DNA of 64,000 bases. It comes from Nonomuraea aurantiaca (GTDB lineage: Bacteria > Actinomycetota > Actinomycetes > Streptosporangiales > Streptosporangiaceae). Positions 34,274 through 43,249 of the stretch are shown in pieces. A program made the position numbers and the translations under genes. The number at the start of each line of letters is the position of its first letter. Position 1 is the stretch's first letter. The DNA lies in contig NZ_JAIWNB010000004.1 in the NCBI RefSeq assembly GCF_020215705.1, positions 62,001 through 126,000 of the forward strand. The letters are read 5' to 3'. The notes beneath the pieces are model-generated. The model was not told the origin of the DNA. It did not search any database and saw nothing but the letters and a program-made list of their open reading frames with translations.

Positions 34274-35011
34274 ATGCTTGACGACGCGCAGGTGTCCGCC
34301 TACCGACGTGACGGTTTCATCCACCTGCCCCAGGTGATCTCGCGCGCGGACGCCGCCCGCTACGCCAAGGCGGCGCTGGCCGCGCAGGAGACCGTGCGGG
34401 ACAACCGGGAGGGCGACATCTTCGTCCAGCTGCTGCAGCTCTGGCAGCACGACGAGACGCTGCGCGAGCTCACCCTGCACCCGGGGCTCGCCGCGCTCGC
34501 GACCCGCCTGGCGGGCGTGCCGCTGCGGCTCTGGCACGACCAGTTGCTGATCAAGAAGCCGCACAACGGCGCGGCCACCGAGTTCCACCAGGACCAGCCG
34601 TACTGGCCGCACGCCGGCTCGCGGCACGCCCTGTCGGCCTGGATCGCGCTGGTCGACGTGCCCGTCGAGCGGGGCTGCATGACGTTCGTGCCCGGCTCGC
34701 AGGATCTCCAGGACCTGCGCGCCCAGGACTTGACGGACGGCCAGGACCTCTTCCGGATCGCGCCCGAGCTGCGGTGGCGGCAGCGGGTGACCGTCCCGTT
34801 GAAGGCGGGCGACTGCACCTTCCACAACTCGTACCTGGCGCACTGCGCCACGCCCAACTTCACCGACGACCCGCGCATCGCGCACGTGGTCATCTACATG
34901 GACGCCGAGGCGGTCTTCGCCGCCGAACCGGCGCACGTGCTGACCGATCCCCTCGGCCTCACCCCCGGCCTGCCCCTGCCCGACGAGCACTTCCCCAGCT
35001 TCGCCCGCTGA
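34274..35011 (+). CDS. Phytanoyl-CoA dioxygenase-family Fe(II)/2-oxoglutarate oxygenase
   Basis: Non-haem iron oxygenase of the PhyH family; the substrate cannot be told. ATG at 34274 has AAGGGAG 7 nt upstream and gives 245 aa. The iron facial triad is visible: His and Asp in ATEFHQDQPYWPH and distal His in TFHNSYLAHCATPNF; the 2-oxoglutarate Arg is in DDPRIAHVVIYMD. The N-terminus YRRDGFIHLPQVIS is typical. It diverges from an AraC gene, often paired with this enzyme type in sugar or natural-product loci, and converges on a LacI gene. Confidence 0.88.
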   Translation: MLDDAQVSAYRRDGFIHLPQVISRADAARYAKAALAAQETVRDNREGDIFVQLLQLWQHDETLRELTLHPGLAALATRLAGVPLRLWHDQLLIKKPHNGAATEFHQDQPYWPHAGSRHALSAWIALVDVPVERGCMTFVPGSQDLQDLRAQDLTDGQDLFRIAPELRWRQRVTVPLKAGDCTFHNSYLAHCATPNFTDDPRIAHVVIYMDAEAVFAAEPAHVLTDPLGLTPGLPLPDEHFPSFAR

Positions 35012-35023
35012 TCGGCCCCGACG

Positions 35024-36034
35024 TCACCCGGGTCGGCGCGTCGCGCTGCCTCTGACGATGAGGGTCGTGGCGAGCTCGATCCGGGTGCCGGCCGAGCCCC
35101 TGCGGTGGGCCAGCTCTTCGGTGATCAGCCGGACCGCCTCGTTGGCCATGTCGTCGAGCGGCTGGCGGACCGTGGTGAGCGGCGGGGACAGCATCTCGCA
35201 CAGAGGGGAGTCGTCGAAGCCGACCACGGACACCTCTTCGGGGATGCGGATGCCGCGCTCGGTCGCCGCCTGGTAGACGCCCGCGGCCTGCAGGTCGGAG
35301 CCTGCGAAGATGGCCGTGGGCCGGTCGGGGTGATCGAGCAGCTCGGCGCCGAACGTCTTGCCGCCGGAAACCTGGAAGTCGCCGAACCGCGTGAGGTGCG
35401 CCTGCGGCTCGACGCCGAAGGTGCGGTGCGCGGCCAGGTAGCCCTCGTAGCGGTCGAGGGTGCACTGCGTGTCGAGCGGGCCGCCGATGAAGCCGATCCG
35501 CTCGTGCCCCAGCTCCAGGAGATGGGTCGTGGCCATCACCCCGCCCGACCAGTTCGTCGCGCCCACGGTCGAGAGCCGGGGATCGCGCTTGCCGACCGGA
35601 TCCAGGAGCACCAGCGGGACCCGCAGCAGCTCTTCGACCGCCGCGATCTCGTCCTGGTTGGCGCGCGAGAGCACTAGGACAATGCCGTCGGTGCCGCGCT
35701 TGCGCACCATCCCGATCCAGCGCCGCAGGTCGAAGTCGGCGCGCGCGGACGAGGTCACGACGAGTGAGAATCCCCAGCGCGCGGCCGCCTGCTCCGCGCC
35801 CTTGACCAGGACCTCGGCCCAGGGCGAGCCGAGCCCGTCGATGAGCAGGTCGACGAGGCCGACCTGCGGGGCGCTGGGCGGGCGGAGCGCTTTGTATCCG
35901 GAGGCCCGGACCGCTTCGAGCACCTTGCCGCGGGTGGCGGCGGAGACGTGCTTCTTGCCGCTCAATACTTTCGAGACGGTCGGGACCGACACCCCGGCCG
36001 CCGCCGCGACATCGGAGAGCGTGGGTCGGGGCAC
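35024..36034 (-). CDS. LacI-family transcriptional regulator
   Basis: Sugar-responsive repressor, 336 aa from GTG 36034 preceded by GGGAGG. The LacI helix-turn-helix is at residues 4-25 (TLSDVAAAAGVSVPTVSKVL) with the hinge near residue 50, followed by a periplasmic-binding-protein-type sensor (LVDLLIDGLGSPWAEVLVKG, GFIGGPLDTQCTLDRYEGYL). It is divergent from a GH3 gene across 234 bp holding a GAAAGTTTC operator-like palindrome, so it probably represses that glycosidase. The sugar is unknown; the operator type points to xylose- or glucose-oligomer systems (inference). Confidence 0.9.
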   Translation of the reverse strand: MPRPTLSDVAAAAGVSVPTVSKVLSGKKHVSAATRGKVLEAVRASGYKALRPPSAPQVGLVDLLIDGLGSPWAEVLVKGAEQAAARWGFSLVVTSSARADFDLRRWIGMVRKRGTDGIVLVLSRANQDEIAAVEELLRVPLVLLDPVGKRDPRLSTVGATNWSGGVMATTHLLELGHERIGFIGGPLDTQCTLDRYEGYLAAHRTFGVEPQAHLTRFGDFQVSGGKTFGAELLDHPDRPTAIFAGSDLQAAGVYQAATERGIRIPEEVSVVGFDDSPLCEMLSPPLTTVRQPLDDMANEAVRLITEELAHRRGSAGTRIELATTLIVRGSATRRPG

Positions 36035-36176
36035 TGTACCTCCCGTTTGCCGGCTTTCGGCGACCTTTCGGCCTGTAGCCCCTTATGACCTGGGCAGATG
36101 GGGCATATGCGGCAAGTGTTGACACGACGACAAGCCGGAATCTACCGTAACGGAACGGCAATGTCACGGCATCTTT

Positions 36177-36202
36177 TCGGAAACTCTCCAGAAAGTTTCC
36201 GA
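36177..36202. promoter_or_regulatory. Candidate LacI operator before the GH3 gene
   Basis: TCGGAAAC (36177-36184) and GTTTCCGA (36195-36202) form a perfect 8-bp inverted repeat over a 10-nt centre, and GAAAGTTTC (36191-36199) is an inner palindrome of the type bound by actinomycete xylan/cellulose LacI repressors. It lies 67 bp before the GH3 start. Confidence 0.6.
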
Positions 36203-36268
36203 CGCAATGGCGGAGGCCCGCGCCGAACCGGGCGCCTCGAGTGCCAGATCAACAGTGAGGGTGCGTGC

Positions 36269-38569
36269 ATGACGATCGATGAGCGTCGGGCGCGACGTGT
36301 CGGCGACCTGCTGGCCGACATGTCACTCGACGAGAAGCTCGCGCAGCTCGTGGGCGTGTGGCTGAACGTCAATCGCGAGGAGGGTGTCGTCGCGCCGCTT
36401 CAGGACGCGATGCAGGGAGAGGACGTCGCGTTCGAGGAGTTCGCCCGCGACGGACTCGGGCAGATCACCCGGCACTACGGGACCCGGCCCGTCGATCCGG
36501 AGTGGGCGAGCACCCTGCTGGCCGCGCGGCAGCGGTGGCTGCTCGACCACACCCGCCTCGGCATCCCGGCGCTGGCACACGAGGAATGCCTCACCGGCCT
36601 GGCGGCCTGGCAGGCCACGACCTATCCGGTCCCGCCGGCCTGGGGCGCGTCGTTCGACCCCGAGCTGGTCGAGCGGATGGGCCGGCAGATCGGGTCGAGC
36701 ATGGCCGCGCTCGGCATTCACCAGGGTCTCGCTCCGGTGCTCGACGTGATCCGCGGCCAGCGGTGGGGGCGGGTCGAGGAGTGCGTGTCGGAGGATCCGT
36801 ACGAGGTCGCGACGATCGGGGCGGCGTACGTGCGGGGGCTCCAGTCCGCGGGCGTGATCGCCACGTTCAAGCATTTCGTCGGCTATTCGAACTCCCGCGC
36901 CGGGCGGAATCTGGCCCCGGTCCACGCGGGGCCGCGGGAGGTGGCCGACGTGCTGCTGTTCCCCTTCGAGGTCGCGATCCGGGACGCGGGTGCGGGTTCG
37001 GTGATGAACTCCTACGCGGAGATCGACGGGATCCCGGTCGCCGCGGACGACCACTACCTCACCCGGATCCTGCGTGACGAGTGGGGTTTCGACGGCACCG
37101 TCGTCGCCGACTACTTCGCGGTCGCCTTCCTGCACACGCTGCACGCCGTCGCCACGGACGCCGAGGACGCCGCCGTGCAGGCACTCACGGCGGGGATCGA
37201 CGTCGAGCTCCCCACCGGGGTGGCCTATCTGGCGCCGTTGAAGCAGGCCGTGTCGAGCGGGCGGATCGCCGAATCGCTGATCGACCGGGCGTTGAGCCGG
37301 GTGCTGCTGCAGAAGGCGAAGCTCGGGCTGCTCGACGACGACTACGAGCCGGCCGCTTCGGGGCCCGTCGACCTGGACGGCGCCGAGTCACGGGCGCTGG
37401 CGCGGGGGCTGGCGGAGGAGTCCATCGTGCTGCTGACGAACAACGGCCTGCTGCCCCTCGGCGACGGCGCGGGACGGCGCGTGGCCGTCATAGGCCCGAA
37501 CGCCGACAGCGTCACCGCGCTGTTCGGCTGCTACTCCTTCGTCAACCACGTCCTGCCGCACTTCCCCGAGGTCGAGCCGGGCATCGAGTCGCCCACGCTG
37601 CTCGACGCCCTGCGGGCGGAGTTCCCGGACGCGCTGCTGCGGGTCGCGCACGGCACGGGTGTCGACGACGGCGACCGCGCGGGGTTCGGCGCGGCCGTGG
37701 ACCTGGCGGCCGCCTCCGACGTGGTGATCCTCGTGCTCGGCGACCGGTCCGGCCTGTTCGGCCGGGGCACCTCCGGTGAGGGCTGCGACGTGGACACCCT
37801 CGACCTCCCCGGCGCCCAGCAGGCGCTGGCCGACGCGGTCCTCGCCACCGGCACTCCGGTGGTGGCGGTTCTGCTGACCGGCCGGGCCTACGCCGTGCCG
37901 GGCATCCTCCGCGAGGCCGCCGCCGTGGTGCAGGCGTTCTTTCCCGGTGAGGAGGGCGCGGGGGCCATCGCCCGGGTGATCAGCGGAGCGGTCAACCCTT
38001 CGGGGCGGCTGCCGATGAGCATGCCCGGCTCGGCCGCCGGCCAGCCGTACAGCTACCTGCATCCCCGGCTCGGCGCGGCCAGCTCGGTGAGCAACATCGA
38101 CCCCGCTCCGGAGCTGGGGTTCGGTCACGGGCTGAGCTACACGCGCTTCGCCTACGACGAGTTGTCCGTGGCCGAGACCGCCCCGGCGGCGGACGGGTCG
38201 ATCCGCTGCTCGGTCGTCGTCCGCAACGCGGGTGAGCGGGCGGGCGCGGAGATCGTCCAGGTCTACGCCTCGGACGTGGTCGCCTCGGTCACCCGGCCCC
38301 TCGCCCAGCTGGTCGGCTACGCGCGCGTCGAGCTCGCGCCCGGTGAGCGGGCGTCGGTCGGCTTCGAGGTGCCGACGCGGCTGCTGGCCTTCACCGGGCG
38401 CGACGGCCGGCGCGTCGTCGAACCCGGCGAGGTGACGGTGTCCGTCCGCCGCTCTGTCACCGACGTCGTCGCCGAGAGGCCGGTGACGCTGACCGGGCCG
38501 GTGTACGAGATCACCGGCGCCGAACGGCGGCTGACCACGGTCGATCAGACGAGCGTCCTCCTCCACTGA
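36269..38569 (+). CDS. Glycoside hydrolase family 3 beta-glycosidase
   Basis: Exo-acting beta-glucosidase or beta-xylosidase; 766 aa from ATG 36269 (GAGGG upstream). No signal peptide, so it is cytosolic. The GH3 N-terminal barrel has PVPPAWGASFDPEL, GPVLDV-like LAPVLDVIRGQRWGR, FKHFVGYSNSRAGRN and the nucleophile Asp in GFDGTVVADYFAV. The C-terminal alpha/beta sandwich starts near VAVIGPNADSV, followed by a fibronectin III-like tail. An in-frame ATG at 36098 lies upstream of the candidate operator and is rejected. Its 3' end, with the stop, is duplicated (44 bp). Confidence 0.92.
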   Translation: MTIDERRARRVGDLLADMSLDEKLAQLVGVWLNVNREEGVVAPLQDAMQGEDVAFEEFARDGLGQITRHYGTRPVDPEWASTLLAARQRWLLDHTRLGIPALAHEECLTGLAAWQATTYPVPPAWGASFDPELVERMGRQIGSSMAALGIHQGLAPVLDVIRGQRWGRVEECVSEDPYEVATIGAAYVRGLQSAGVIATFKHFVGYSNSRAGRNLAPVHAGPREVADVLLFPFEVAIRDAGAGSVMNSYAEIDGIPVAADDHYLTRILRDEWGFDGTVVADYFAVAFLHTLHAVATDAEDAAVQALTAGIDVELPTGVAYLAPLKQAVSSGRIAESLIDRALSRVLLQKAKLGLLDDDYEPAASGPVDLDGAESRALARGLAEESIVLLTNNGLLPLGDGAGRRVAVIGPNADSVTALFGCYSFVNHVLPHFPEVEPGIESPTLLDALRAEFPDALLRVAHGTGVDDGDRAGFGAAVDLAAASDVVILVLGDRSGLFGRGTSGEGCDVDTLDLPGAQQALADAVLATGTPVVAVLLTGRAYAVPGILREAAAVVQAFFPGEEGAGAIARVISGAVNPSGRLPMSMPGSAAGQPYSYLHPRLGAASSVSNIDPAPELGFGHGLSYTRFAYDELSVAETAPAADGSIRCSVVVRNAGERAGAEIVQVYASDVVASVTRPLAQLVGYARVELAPGERASVGFEVPTRLLAFTGRDGRRVVEPGEVTVSVRRSVTDVVAERPVTLTGPVYEITGAERRLTTVDQTSVLLH

Positions 38570-38620
38570 GCGGCACCTGACCACGGTCGATCAGACGAGC
38601 GTCCTCCTCCACTGAGCGGC
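38531..38620. repeat. 44-bp direct duplication at the GH3/CopD convergent junction
   Basis: 38531-38574 and 38577-38620 are identical and separated by two bases. The first contains the GH3 TGA (38567-38569). The second contains the leftward stop of the CopD-CtaG gene (38591-38593), and the corresponding leftward stop also exists in the first copy. Confidence 0.97.
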
Positions 38621-40459
38621 CCGCCGCCATGACGCCAGCCGTGCCACCGGCGCCACCAGCACCACGACCCCGACGACCAGCACCGTCAGCCCGGCGGCCC
38701 GCTGGTCGGCGGACAGGTCCGACACCCCCGGCGGCGACACCAGCGTGAACCAGTCCACGCCCACCCCCGGCCCGAATCGCAGGGCCAGCCCGAGCGCGAG
38801 CTGCGCCACGGCGACCACCGCGAGCAGCCGCACCCGCGCCACCCAGGTGACCGGGCGCGGCAGCGGGTCCACGCCGGCCAGCACCCAGAAGCACAACGCC
38901 CCGGCGCAGAAGAGCAGCGCCAGGGTGAGCAGATGGAGCGCGTAGCTGTACAACGACTGCCCCAGCCAGCCCGTCCCGTACAGCACCGCCACCGGCACGA
39001 TCTGCGCGGCGGCGACGGTCACCGGATGGGTGAGCCGCGCGGCCAGGCGGCTGTCCAGGACCGCGCGGGTCACGTCGCCGTACTGGGACCGGTCCGTGGT
39101 GGTCTGGGCGGCGAGCGTCAGCGGCGCGCCGAGCGCCAGCAGCAGCGGCGCCACGAGCGCGACCAGGCCGTACTGCAGCGCCTGCGCGGACAGCATCGCG
39201 CGGGCATAGCCGCCCACCCCGCTGAGCAGGGCGAACGCCAGCACCGCAAGCCCGGCGAGCCACGCGGCGGTACGGCCCGGCGGCCACACGATCCCGTCGC
39301 GGGCCAGGCGGCGCAACCCGATGAGGTAGCCGATCGCGGGGCCGGCCAGCAGGAGCAGGATCAGCGGGTCCAGCCGGATCTCGGTGATCAGGCCGCCGAT
39401 CGAGAAGGGCGGCAGGTCGTACTCCAGCAGGAGGTGCTCATGACCGCCGCCGCCCTCGGAGAGCGGCGGCGGGGTGCGTGACAGGGCGACCGCGAGCCCG
39501 ACGGCCGCCGCCATGACGATCGCCTCACCGGTGGCCAGGCGGACGAACGTGTGCCGCACCGGGCGTTCGGCCAGGCCCGCGACGGTCCGGCGGCGATGGT
39601 TGTGGCCGAAGACGCCCAGGGCCACCAGCGCGGCCGCCTTGGCCAGGATGAGCAGGCCGTACCGGGTCTGCCACAGCTGAGCGACGGCGTCGAGGCGCAC
39701 CCAGGCGCTCGCCACGCCCGACACGGCCACCGCGCCGAAGCAGGCCAGGGCCAGCGTGCTGAACCTGGGCACCACCTCCGCGAGCCGGTCCGAGCGCCGG
39801 AAGTGGACCAGGACGGCGGCCAGGCCGCCCACCCACACCGCCACCGCCGCCAGGTGCGCCATCAGCGCGGAGATCGCGATGTCGTGGTCGCCCGCCGAGG
39901 CGGCGTGGCCGACGTAGGCGGGCGGCAGGATCGCGAAGACGGCGACCACCAGCAGGAAGGCGTTCCACCACGGCGAACGCCACAGGCTGGTGCCGATCGC
40001 CACCACCCCCGCCGCCGCGGCCACGATGAGCAGCGCCTGGGTCTGCGGGACGGTCATGCCGAACGACAGGATCGACGGGCTCTCGAACAGGTCGGTGAGC
40101 GGCAGGCCGACGACCTCCGAGATCGTCAGCAGGTACGTCACCACCGCGGCGGCGGCCCAGCCCAGCCCCCAGCGGCCGGCGGCGCGCAGGCAGGCGGCGG
40201 CCTGCGGCGTGCCGCGCGGCGCCAGGATCACGGCGGCCACCAGCGTTCCGACGGTGGCGAAGGCGCACAGGTCATAGGTGAACCGGGCCAGGGGCATCCC
40301 CCAGTCGGTGAACGGTCCCGCCTTGGGCAGGCCCGGGATCGACGGCTGCGGCACGCTTCCGCCGAACAGCAGGGCCGCGACCAGCACCAGGACTCCGGCG
40401 GCCACGGTGACGACGGCGTATCGGCGGGCCGGCGTCGCCCCGCCTCGGAAAGTGGACAC
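38591..40459 (-). CDS. Bifunctional CopD copper-resistance / CtaG-type cytochrome oxidase assembly protein
   Basis: Membrane protein of 622 aa from GTG 40459. The N-terminal half (about 1-340) is CopD-like with eight or so spans (DLCAFATVGTLVAAVIL, HLAAVAVWVGGLAAVLV, MLILAKAAALVALGVFGHNHRRR-type segment). The C-terminal half (about 360-600) is the caa3_CtaG domain (YARAMLSAQALQYGLVALVA, LYSYALHLLTLALLFCAGAL) involved in copper delivery to cytochrome oxidase. His and Met residues sit at membrane faces. It is followed upstream by a small membrane protein on the same strand, probably one unit. Confidence 0.88.
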   Translation of the reverse strand: MSTFRGGATPARRYAVVTVAAGVLVLVAALLFGGSVPQPSIPGLPKAGPFTDWGMPLARFTYDLCAFATVGTLVAAVILAPRGTPQAAACLRAAGRWGLGWAAAAVVTYLLTISEVVGLPLTDLFESPSILSFGMTVPQTQALLIVAAAAGVVAIGTSLWRSPWWNAFLLVVAVFAILPPAYVGHAASAGDHDIAISALMAHLAAVAVWVGGLAAVLVHFRRSDRLAEVVPRFSTLALACFGAVAVSGVASAWVRLDAVAQLWQTRYGLLILAKAAALVALGVFGHNHRRRTVAGLAERPVRHTFVRLATGEAIVMAAAVGLAVALSRTPPPLSEGGGGHEHLLLEYDLPPFSIGGLITEIRLDPLILLLLAGPAIGYLIGLRRLARDGIVWPPGRTAAWLAGLAVLAFALLSGVGGYARAMLSAQALQYGLVALVAPLLLALGAPLTLAAQTTTDRSQYGDVTRAVLDSRLAARLTHPVTVAAAQIVPVAVLYGTGWLGQSLYSYALHLLTLALLFCAGALCFWVLAGVDPLPRPVTWVARVRLLAVVAVAQLALGLALRFGPGVGVDWFTLVSPPGVSDLSADQRAAGLTVLVVGVVVLVAPVARLASWRRAAQWRRTLV

Positions 40460-40488
40460 GGCTGCTCAGGTGCCGGCGGGCAGGGCTC

Positions 40489-40530
40489 GACGGCATCGGA
40501 GGTTGACGGCATAGGGGGTTGACGGCATGG
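40489..40530. repeat. 16-bp direct repeat upstream of the CopD-CtaG gene
   Basis: GACGGCATCGGAGGTT (40489) and GACGGCATAGGGGGTT (40505), then GACGGCATGG (40521), form two and a half near-identical 16-bp units in the 99-bp gap between two leftward genes. Confidence 0.8.
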
Positions 40531-40558
40531 TGATCTCCACGTGGCTGCGGGACGGGGG

Positions 40559-41095
40559 TCAGAAGGCAGCCGCGAGCGGAGGTCCACGCCGGACGACCGC
40601 GTGACGCAGGACGCTTTCGTACGGTCCGCCGGGTGAGCGATAGGCGGGCGCCGGTGGAGTGAGTGGGTATGCGGGGCACGGCGCCAGGACCAGGAGCAGA
40701 CGTACGGCCAGCCGCCGCAGCACCGCCCACAGCGCGGTCTCGCCCCTGGCCACCCACCATCCGGTCACCAGAGCGGCGGTGAGGTGGCAGAGCACCATGC
40801 CCATGTCGGTGGCCGGTCCGTGTCCGGGCAGCATGGGTGCGGGAGCGGCGTGCCACGAGAAGAGCCCGTGCAGGAGGATTTGCGCCGAACCGAGCAGGAT
40901 GGCGATCGCGACCGGTTCGCGCTCCCGGCCGGCCAGCGCGCCGGCGCCCGCCGTCCCCAGCCCGGCGCCGAGCGCGAGACGACCGGGGCCCGGCAGAGTG
41001 CCGTCGGCGAACCAGTGGGCCAGGGCGGCCAGCGTCACACAGACGGCCGCGAAGAGGGCCGACCGCGCTAATCGCAACGGCAGCATGGCTCGCAT
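40559..41095 (-). CDS. Small membrane protein of unknown function next to CopD
   Basis: No family recognised with confidence. ATG at 41095 (178 aa) is preferred over an upstream in-frame ATG at 41116. Four or five hydrophobic spans are seen (ARSALFAAVCVTLAALAHWF, GRLALGAGLGTAGAGALAG, VAIAILLGSAQILLHGLFSW, MVLCHLTAALVTGWWVA), with a His-containing loop (WHAAPAPMLPGHGPATDMG). The tail is Pro/Arg-rich. His and Met near membrane faces, plus the CopD-CtaG neighbour in the same direction, suggest a copper or oxidase-assembly role, but this is inference. Confidence 0.6.
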   Translation of the reverse strand: MRAMLPLRLARSALFAAVCVTLAALAHWFADGTLPGPGRLALGAGLGTAGAGALAGREREPVAIAILLGSAQILLHGLFSWHAAPAPMLPGHGPATDMGMVLCHLTAALVTGWWVARGETALWAVLRRLAVRLLLVLAPCPAYPLTPPAPAYRSPGGPYESVLRHAVVRRGPPLAAAF

Positions 41096-41197
41096 GGTGC
41101 CCAAATGCTCCCACACCAGCAGCCCGCCGTGAGGCTCGTTCCCACCTATGGCGTTTTATCCGAAATTTCAGTTTTTCTAGGCTTATAAACATGTGAC

Positions 41198-41235
41198 GCG
41201 CGCCGGAGCGCCCGTTTTCGGGGGCACCGGCGCGC
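41198..41235. terminator. Long hairpin terminator after the secreted repeat protein
   Basis: A 17-bp stem with two mismatches, from GCGCGCCGG at 41198 to CCGGCGCGC ending at 41235, closes on a TTTT loop. It lies 16 bp after the leftward stop of the next gene and before an AT-rich run, so it probably ends that transcript. Confidence 0.75.
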
Positions 41236-41251
41236 TGATCATGCGCGATCG

Positions 41252-41854
41252 TCAGGCATGCACGCCCCGACAGTTGATCTTGAACGAGTCGCCGTAGCCT
41301 TCCCAGACCCCTACCAAGGTCCATCCCTGGGCGACCTTGTCAGCGTGCTGCCAGGTGCAGGCCGCATGCAGGTCGAGGCGGATCTGGGCACCGTCGTTCC
41401 TGGTGCAGACCCAGCCGGTCACGTTGTCGCCCAAGTGCTTCGCGCCGTTGTAGCCGATCGACTGGCAGAAGCCGGCGAGGTTCATGCCCTTGTAGAATTC
41501 GGTCGCTCCCGGCGTGGCATGGCATTTCCACTCGCCGGCGCTGTTGCCGTTGGTCGACGCGGTGACCGGATAGCCGGCGGCCACGAGCGGGCTGAACTGC
41601 CACTGACAGGCGCTGACCACCGAAAGGCCGACTTCGGTGGTGCCGATGACGCACCGCCAGCCATCGAAATGGTTGGCCACCTTCTTGGCGCCGTCGTACC
41701 CGATCGACCTGCAGTAACCGTTGAGGTCCACGCCGCCCAGATAGGCGTCGACCGATTGGACTGTGAGCGGTGCGGCTTGGGCGGGTGCGGCGCCCAGCCA
41801 GGTCGCGCCCAGGCACGCCAGCAGCACGGTCAGGACGAGATGACGCAGTCGCAT
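41252..41854 (-). CDS. Secreted protein with two Cys-containing repeats
   Basis: No function known. ATG at 41854 has AAGGGA upstream and gives 200 aa; an in-frame start at 41914 precedes the signal peptide. The signal ends near AAPAQAAP (residue ~28). Two tandem domains follow. The first has VDLNGYCRSIGYDGAKKV, then FDGWRCVIG and ACQWQF. The second has MNLAGFCQSIGYNGAKHL, then VTGWVCTRN and ACTWQH. Each holds three Cys in the same order, showing an internal duplication. It is divergent from a PucR-type gene. Confidence 0.8.
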   Translation of the reverse strand: MRLRHLVLTVLLACLGATWLGAAPAQAAPLTVQSVDAYLGGVDLNGYCRSIGYDGAKKVANHFDGWRCVIGTTEVGLSVVSACQWQFSPLVAAGYPVTASTNGNSAGEWKCHATPGATEFYKGMNLAGFCQSIGYNGAKHLGDNVTGWVCTRNDGAQIRLDLHAACTWQHADKVAQGWTLVGVWEGYGDSFKINCRGVHA

Positions 41855-41973
41855 ACCGATCCCTTCGTCGAGCGGTCGATGGCGCCGCAGCCGAACCACG
41901 CTGCGGCCTGCCAAGTATCAAATCCGCCCGCCGAACAGGTCTTCGTGGCGGCGACACAACGTTCCACGCGCTG

Positions 41974-41989
41974 TTACGCGTTCGCGTAA
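41974..41989. promoter_or_regulatory. Palindrome in the secreted-protein/PucR divergent promoter
   Basis: TTACGCG-TT-CGCGTAA is a perfect 7-bp inverted repeat, 83 bp before the PucR start and 119 bp before the secreted-protein start. It is a candidate operator for the neighbouring regulator. Confidence 0.55.
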
Positions 41990-42071
41990 GGAGCATTGAT
42001 CCACGACGAGCGGGACGACGAATACGCCGGGGGGCAAGCACCGAACCTGACTGTTGAGGGGGGAACGGAAC

Positions 42072-43220
42072 GTGGGCGGACTGTTCGAGTCGTTACGTGA
42101 GCATGTGGAGGACAACGCGCGCAACGCCGTGTCGGCGTATCGGCGCGAGATCCCCGAGTATCGAGACATCCCGAGCATCGGCGGCGAGCGCGACCACCAG
42201 GCGAGCATGTACGGTTTCGCCGTCTTCATCCGGTCCCGCAGGCTCGACCTGGCACCGGCGCGGCTGCCGCTCAACGACGATGACCTGTCGACGATCTCGT
42301 CGGTGGGCCGCCAGCGTGCCGAGCTGGGGCTGTCCGTACTGTCGCAGCAGCGGGTACTCGGGCTGCACACGCATCTCACACTCCAGGAGATCCACCAGGT
42401 GGCCGGTCCGGAGGACGGCGACGACCTGCTGCGGATGCTCGGCTGGATCGGCTCGCAGAGCGTCCGGGCCAGAAGCGCGTACCTGCACGGGTACACCGAC
42501 GGGGTGGGCCGGTCACGGTCGCTGGCGACCCGCAACGAGCTGCTCGCGCGCACATTGCTCGCGGACGAGCCGGTGGAGCCGCGACTGGCCGACCCGCTGC
42601 GGCCCTTGGTGGCCTCCCGCTACGCGGTGTCAGTGGTGCGCGTCCCCGCCCCCGCCGTACCCGAGCGGGAGCGCTCCACCGTGGTGAGCGCGCTCGCCAC
42701 CGGCTCGCTGGTCGCCTGGCTGAGCTGTGGCGAGCTGGTCCTCCTGACTCCCGGCACCGTGGATCGTACGGTGGCGCTGCACCATGTGCGGTCGGCGGTG
42801 GCGCTGCTCGGGCGGGCCTGCCAGGTCGCCTCCGTGGAGGGCGTGACCGGTCAGCTCGCCGAATCCCTCACCTGGGCGCGGGAGGCCAGCCGGGTGGCGC
42901 CGACGGAGGACCGGCCGGCGCGCCTGTACGTCCTCGCCGACCTGTTCGTCGAGATGGCCGTGGCGAACACGCCGGAAATCGACGCCTGGCTGCGCGCCTT
43001 CGCCCGGCGGCTGTCCAAGGGGCCGGACCTCGTGTCGACCCTGCACGCCTACTACAGCCACGACATGAACCGCGCGGCGGCGTCGGCAGCGTTGCGCATC
43101 CATCCGCGCACCCTGGACTACCGGCTGCAGCGCGCCCGCAAGGTGACCGGCCTCGAGCCCGGGTCGACCCTCGGCGTACGGATGCTCAGCACGGCGGTGG
43201 CGCGCCTGCTGGCCCGGTGA
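42072..43220 (+). CDS. PucR-family helix-turn-helix regulator
   Basis: PucR-type activator. The C-terminal HTH_30 (LHAYYSHDMNRAAASAALRI, then HPRTLDYRLQRARKVTGL) is the family hallmark. The N-terminal ~280 residues are helical and carry no GAF motif that can be named. GTG at 42072 has a GGGG-rich site upstream and gives 382 aa; a TTG at 42054 is possible. It is divergent from a secreted repeat protein whose promoter region contains a 16-bp palindrome. It converges on two small leftward genes. Ligand unknown. Confidence 0.85.
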   Translation: MGGLFESLREHVEDNARNAVSAYRREIPEYRDIPSIGGERDHQASMYGFAVFIRSRRLDLAPARLPLNDDDLSTISSVGRQRAELGLSVLSQQRVLGLHTHLTLQEIHQVAGPEDGDDLLRMLGWIGSQSVRARSAYLHGYTDGVGRSRSLATRNELLARTLLADEPVEPRLADPLRPLVASRYAVSVVRVPAPAVPERERSTVVSALATGSLVAWLSCGELVLLTPGTVDRTVALHHVRSAVALLGRACQVASVEGVTGQLAESLTWAREASRVAPTEDRPARLYVLADLFVEMAVANTPEIDAWLRAFARRLSKGPDLVSTLHAYYSHDMNRAAASAALRIHPRTLDYRLQRARKVTGLEPGSTLGVRMLSTAVARLLAR

Positions 43221-43249
43221 GGCGGTTGGGGCACGGCCATGTGCGGCGG

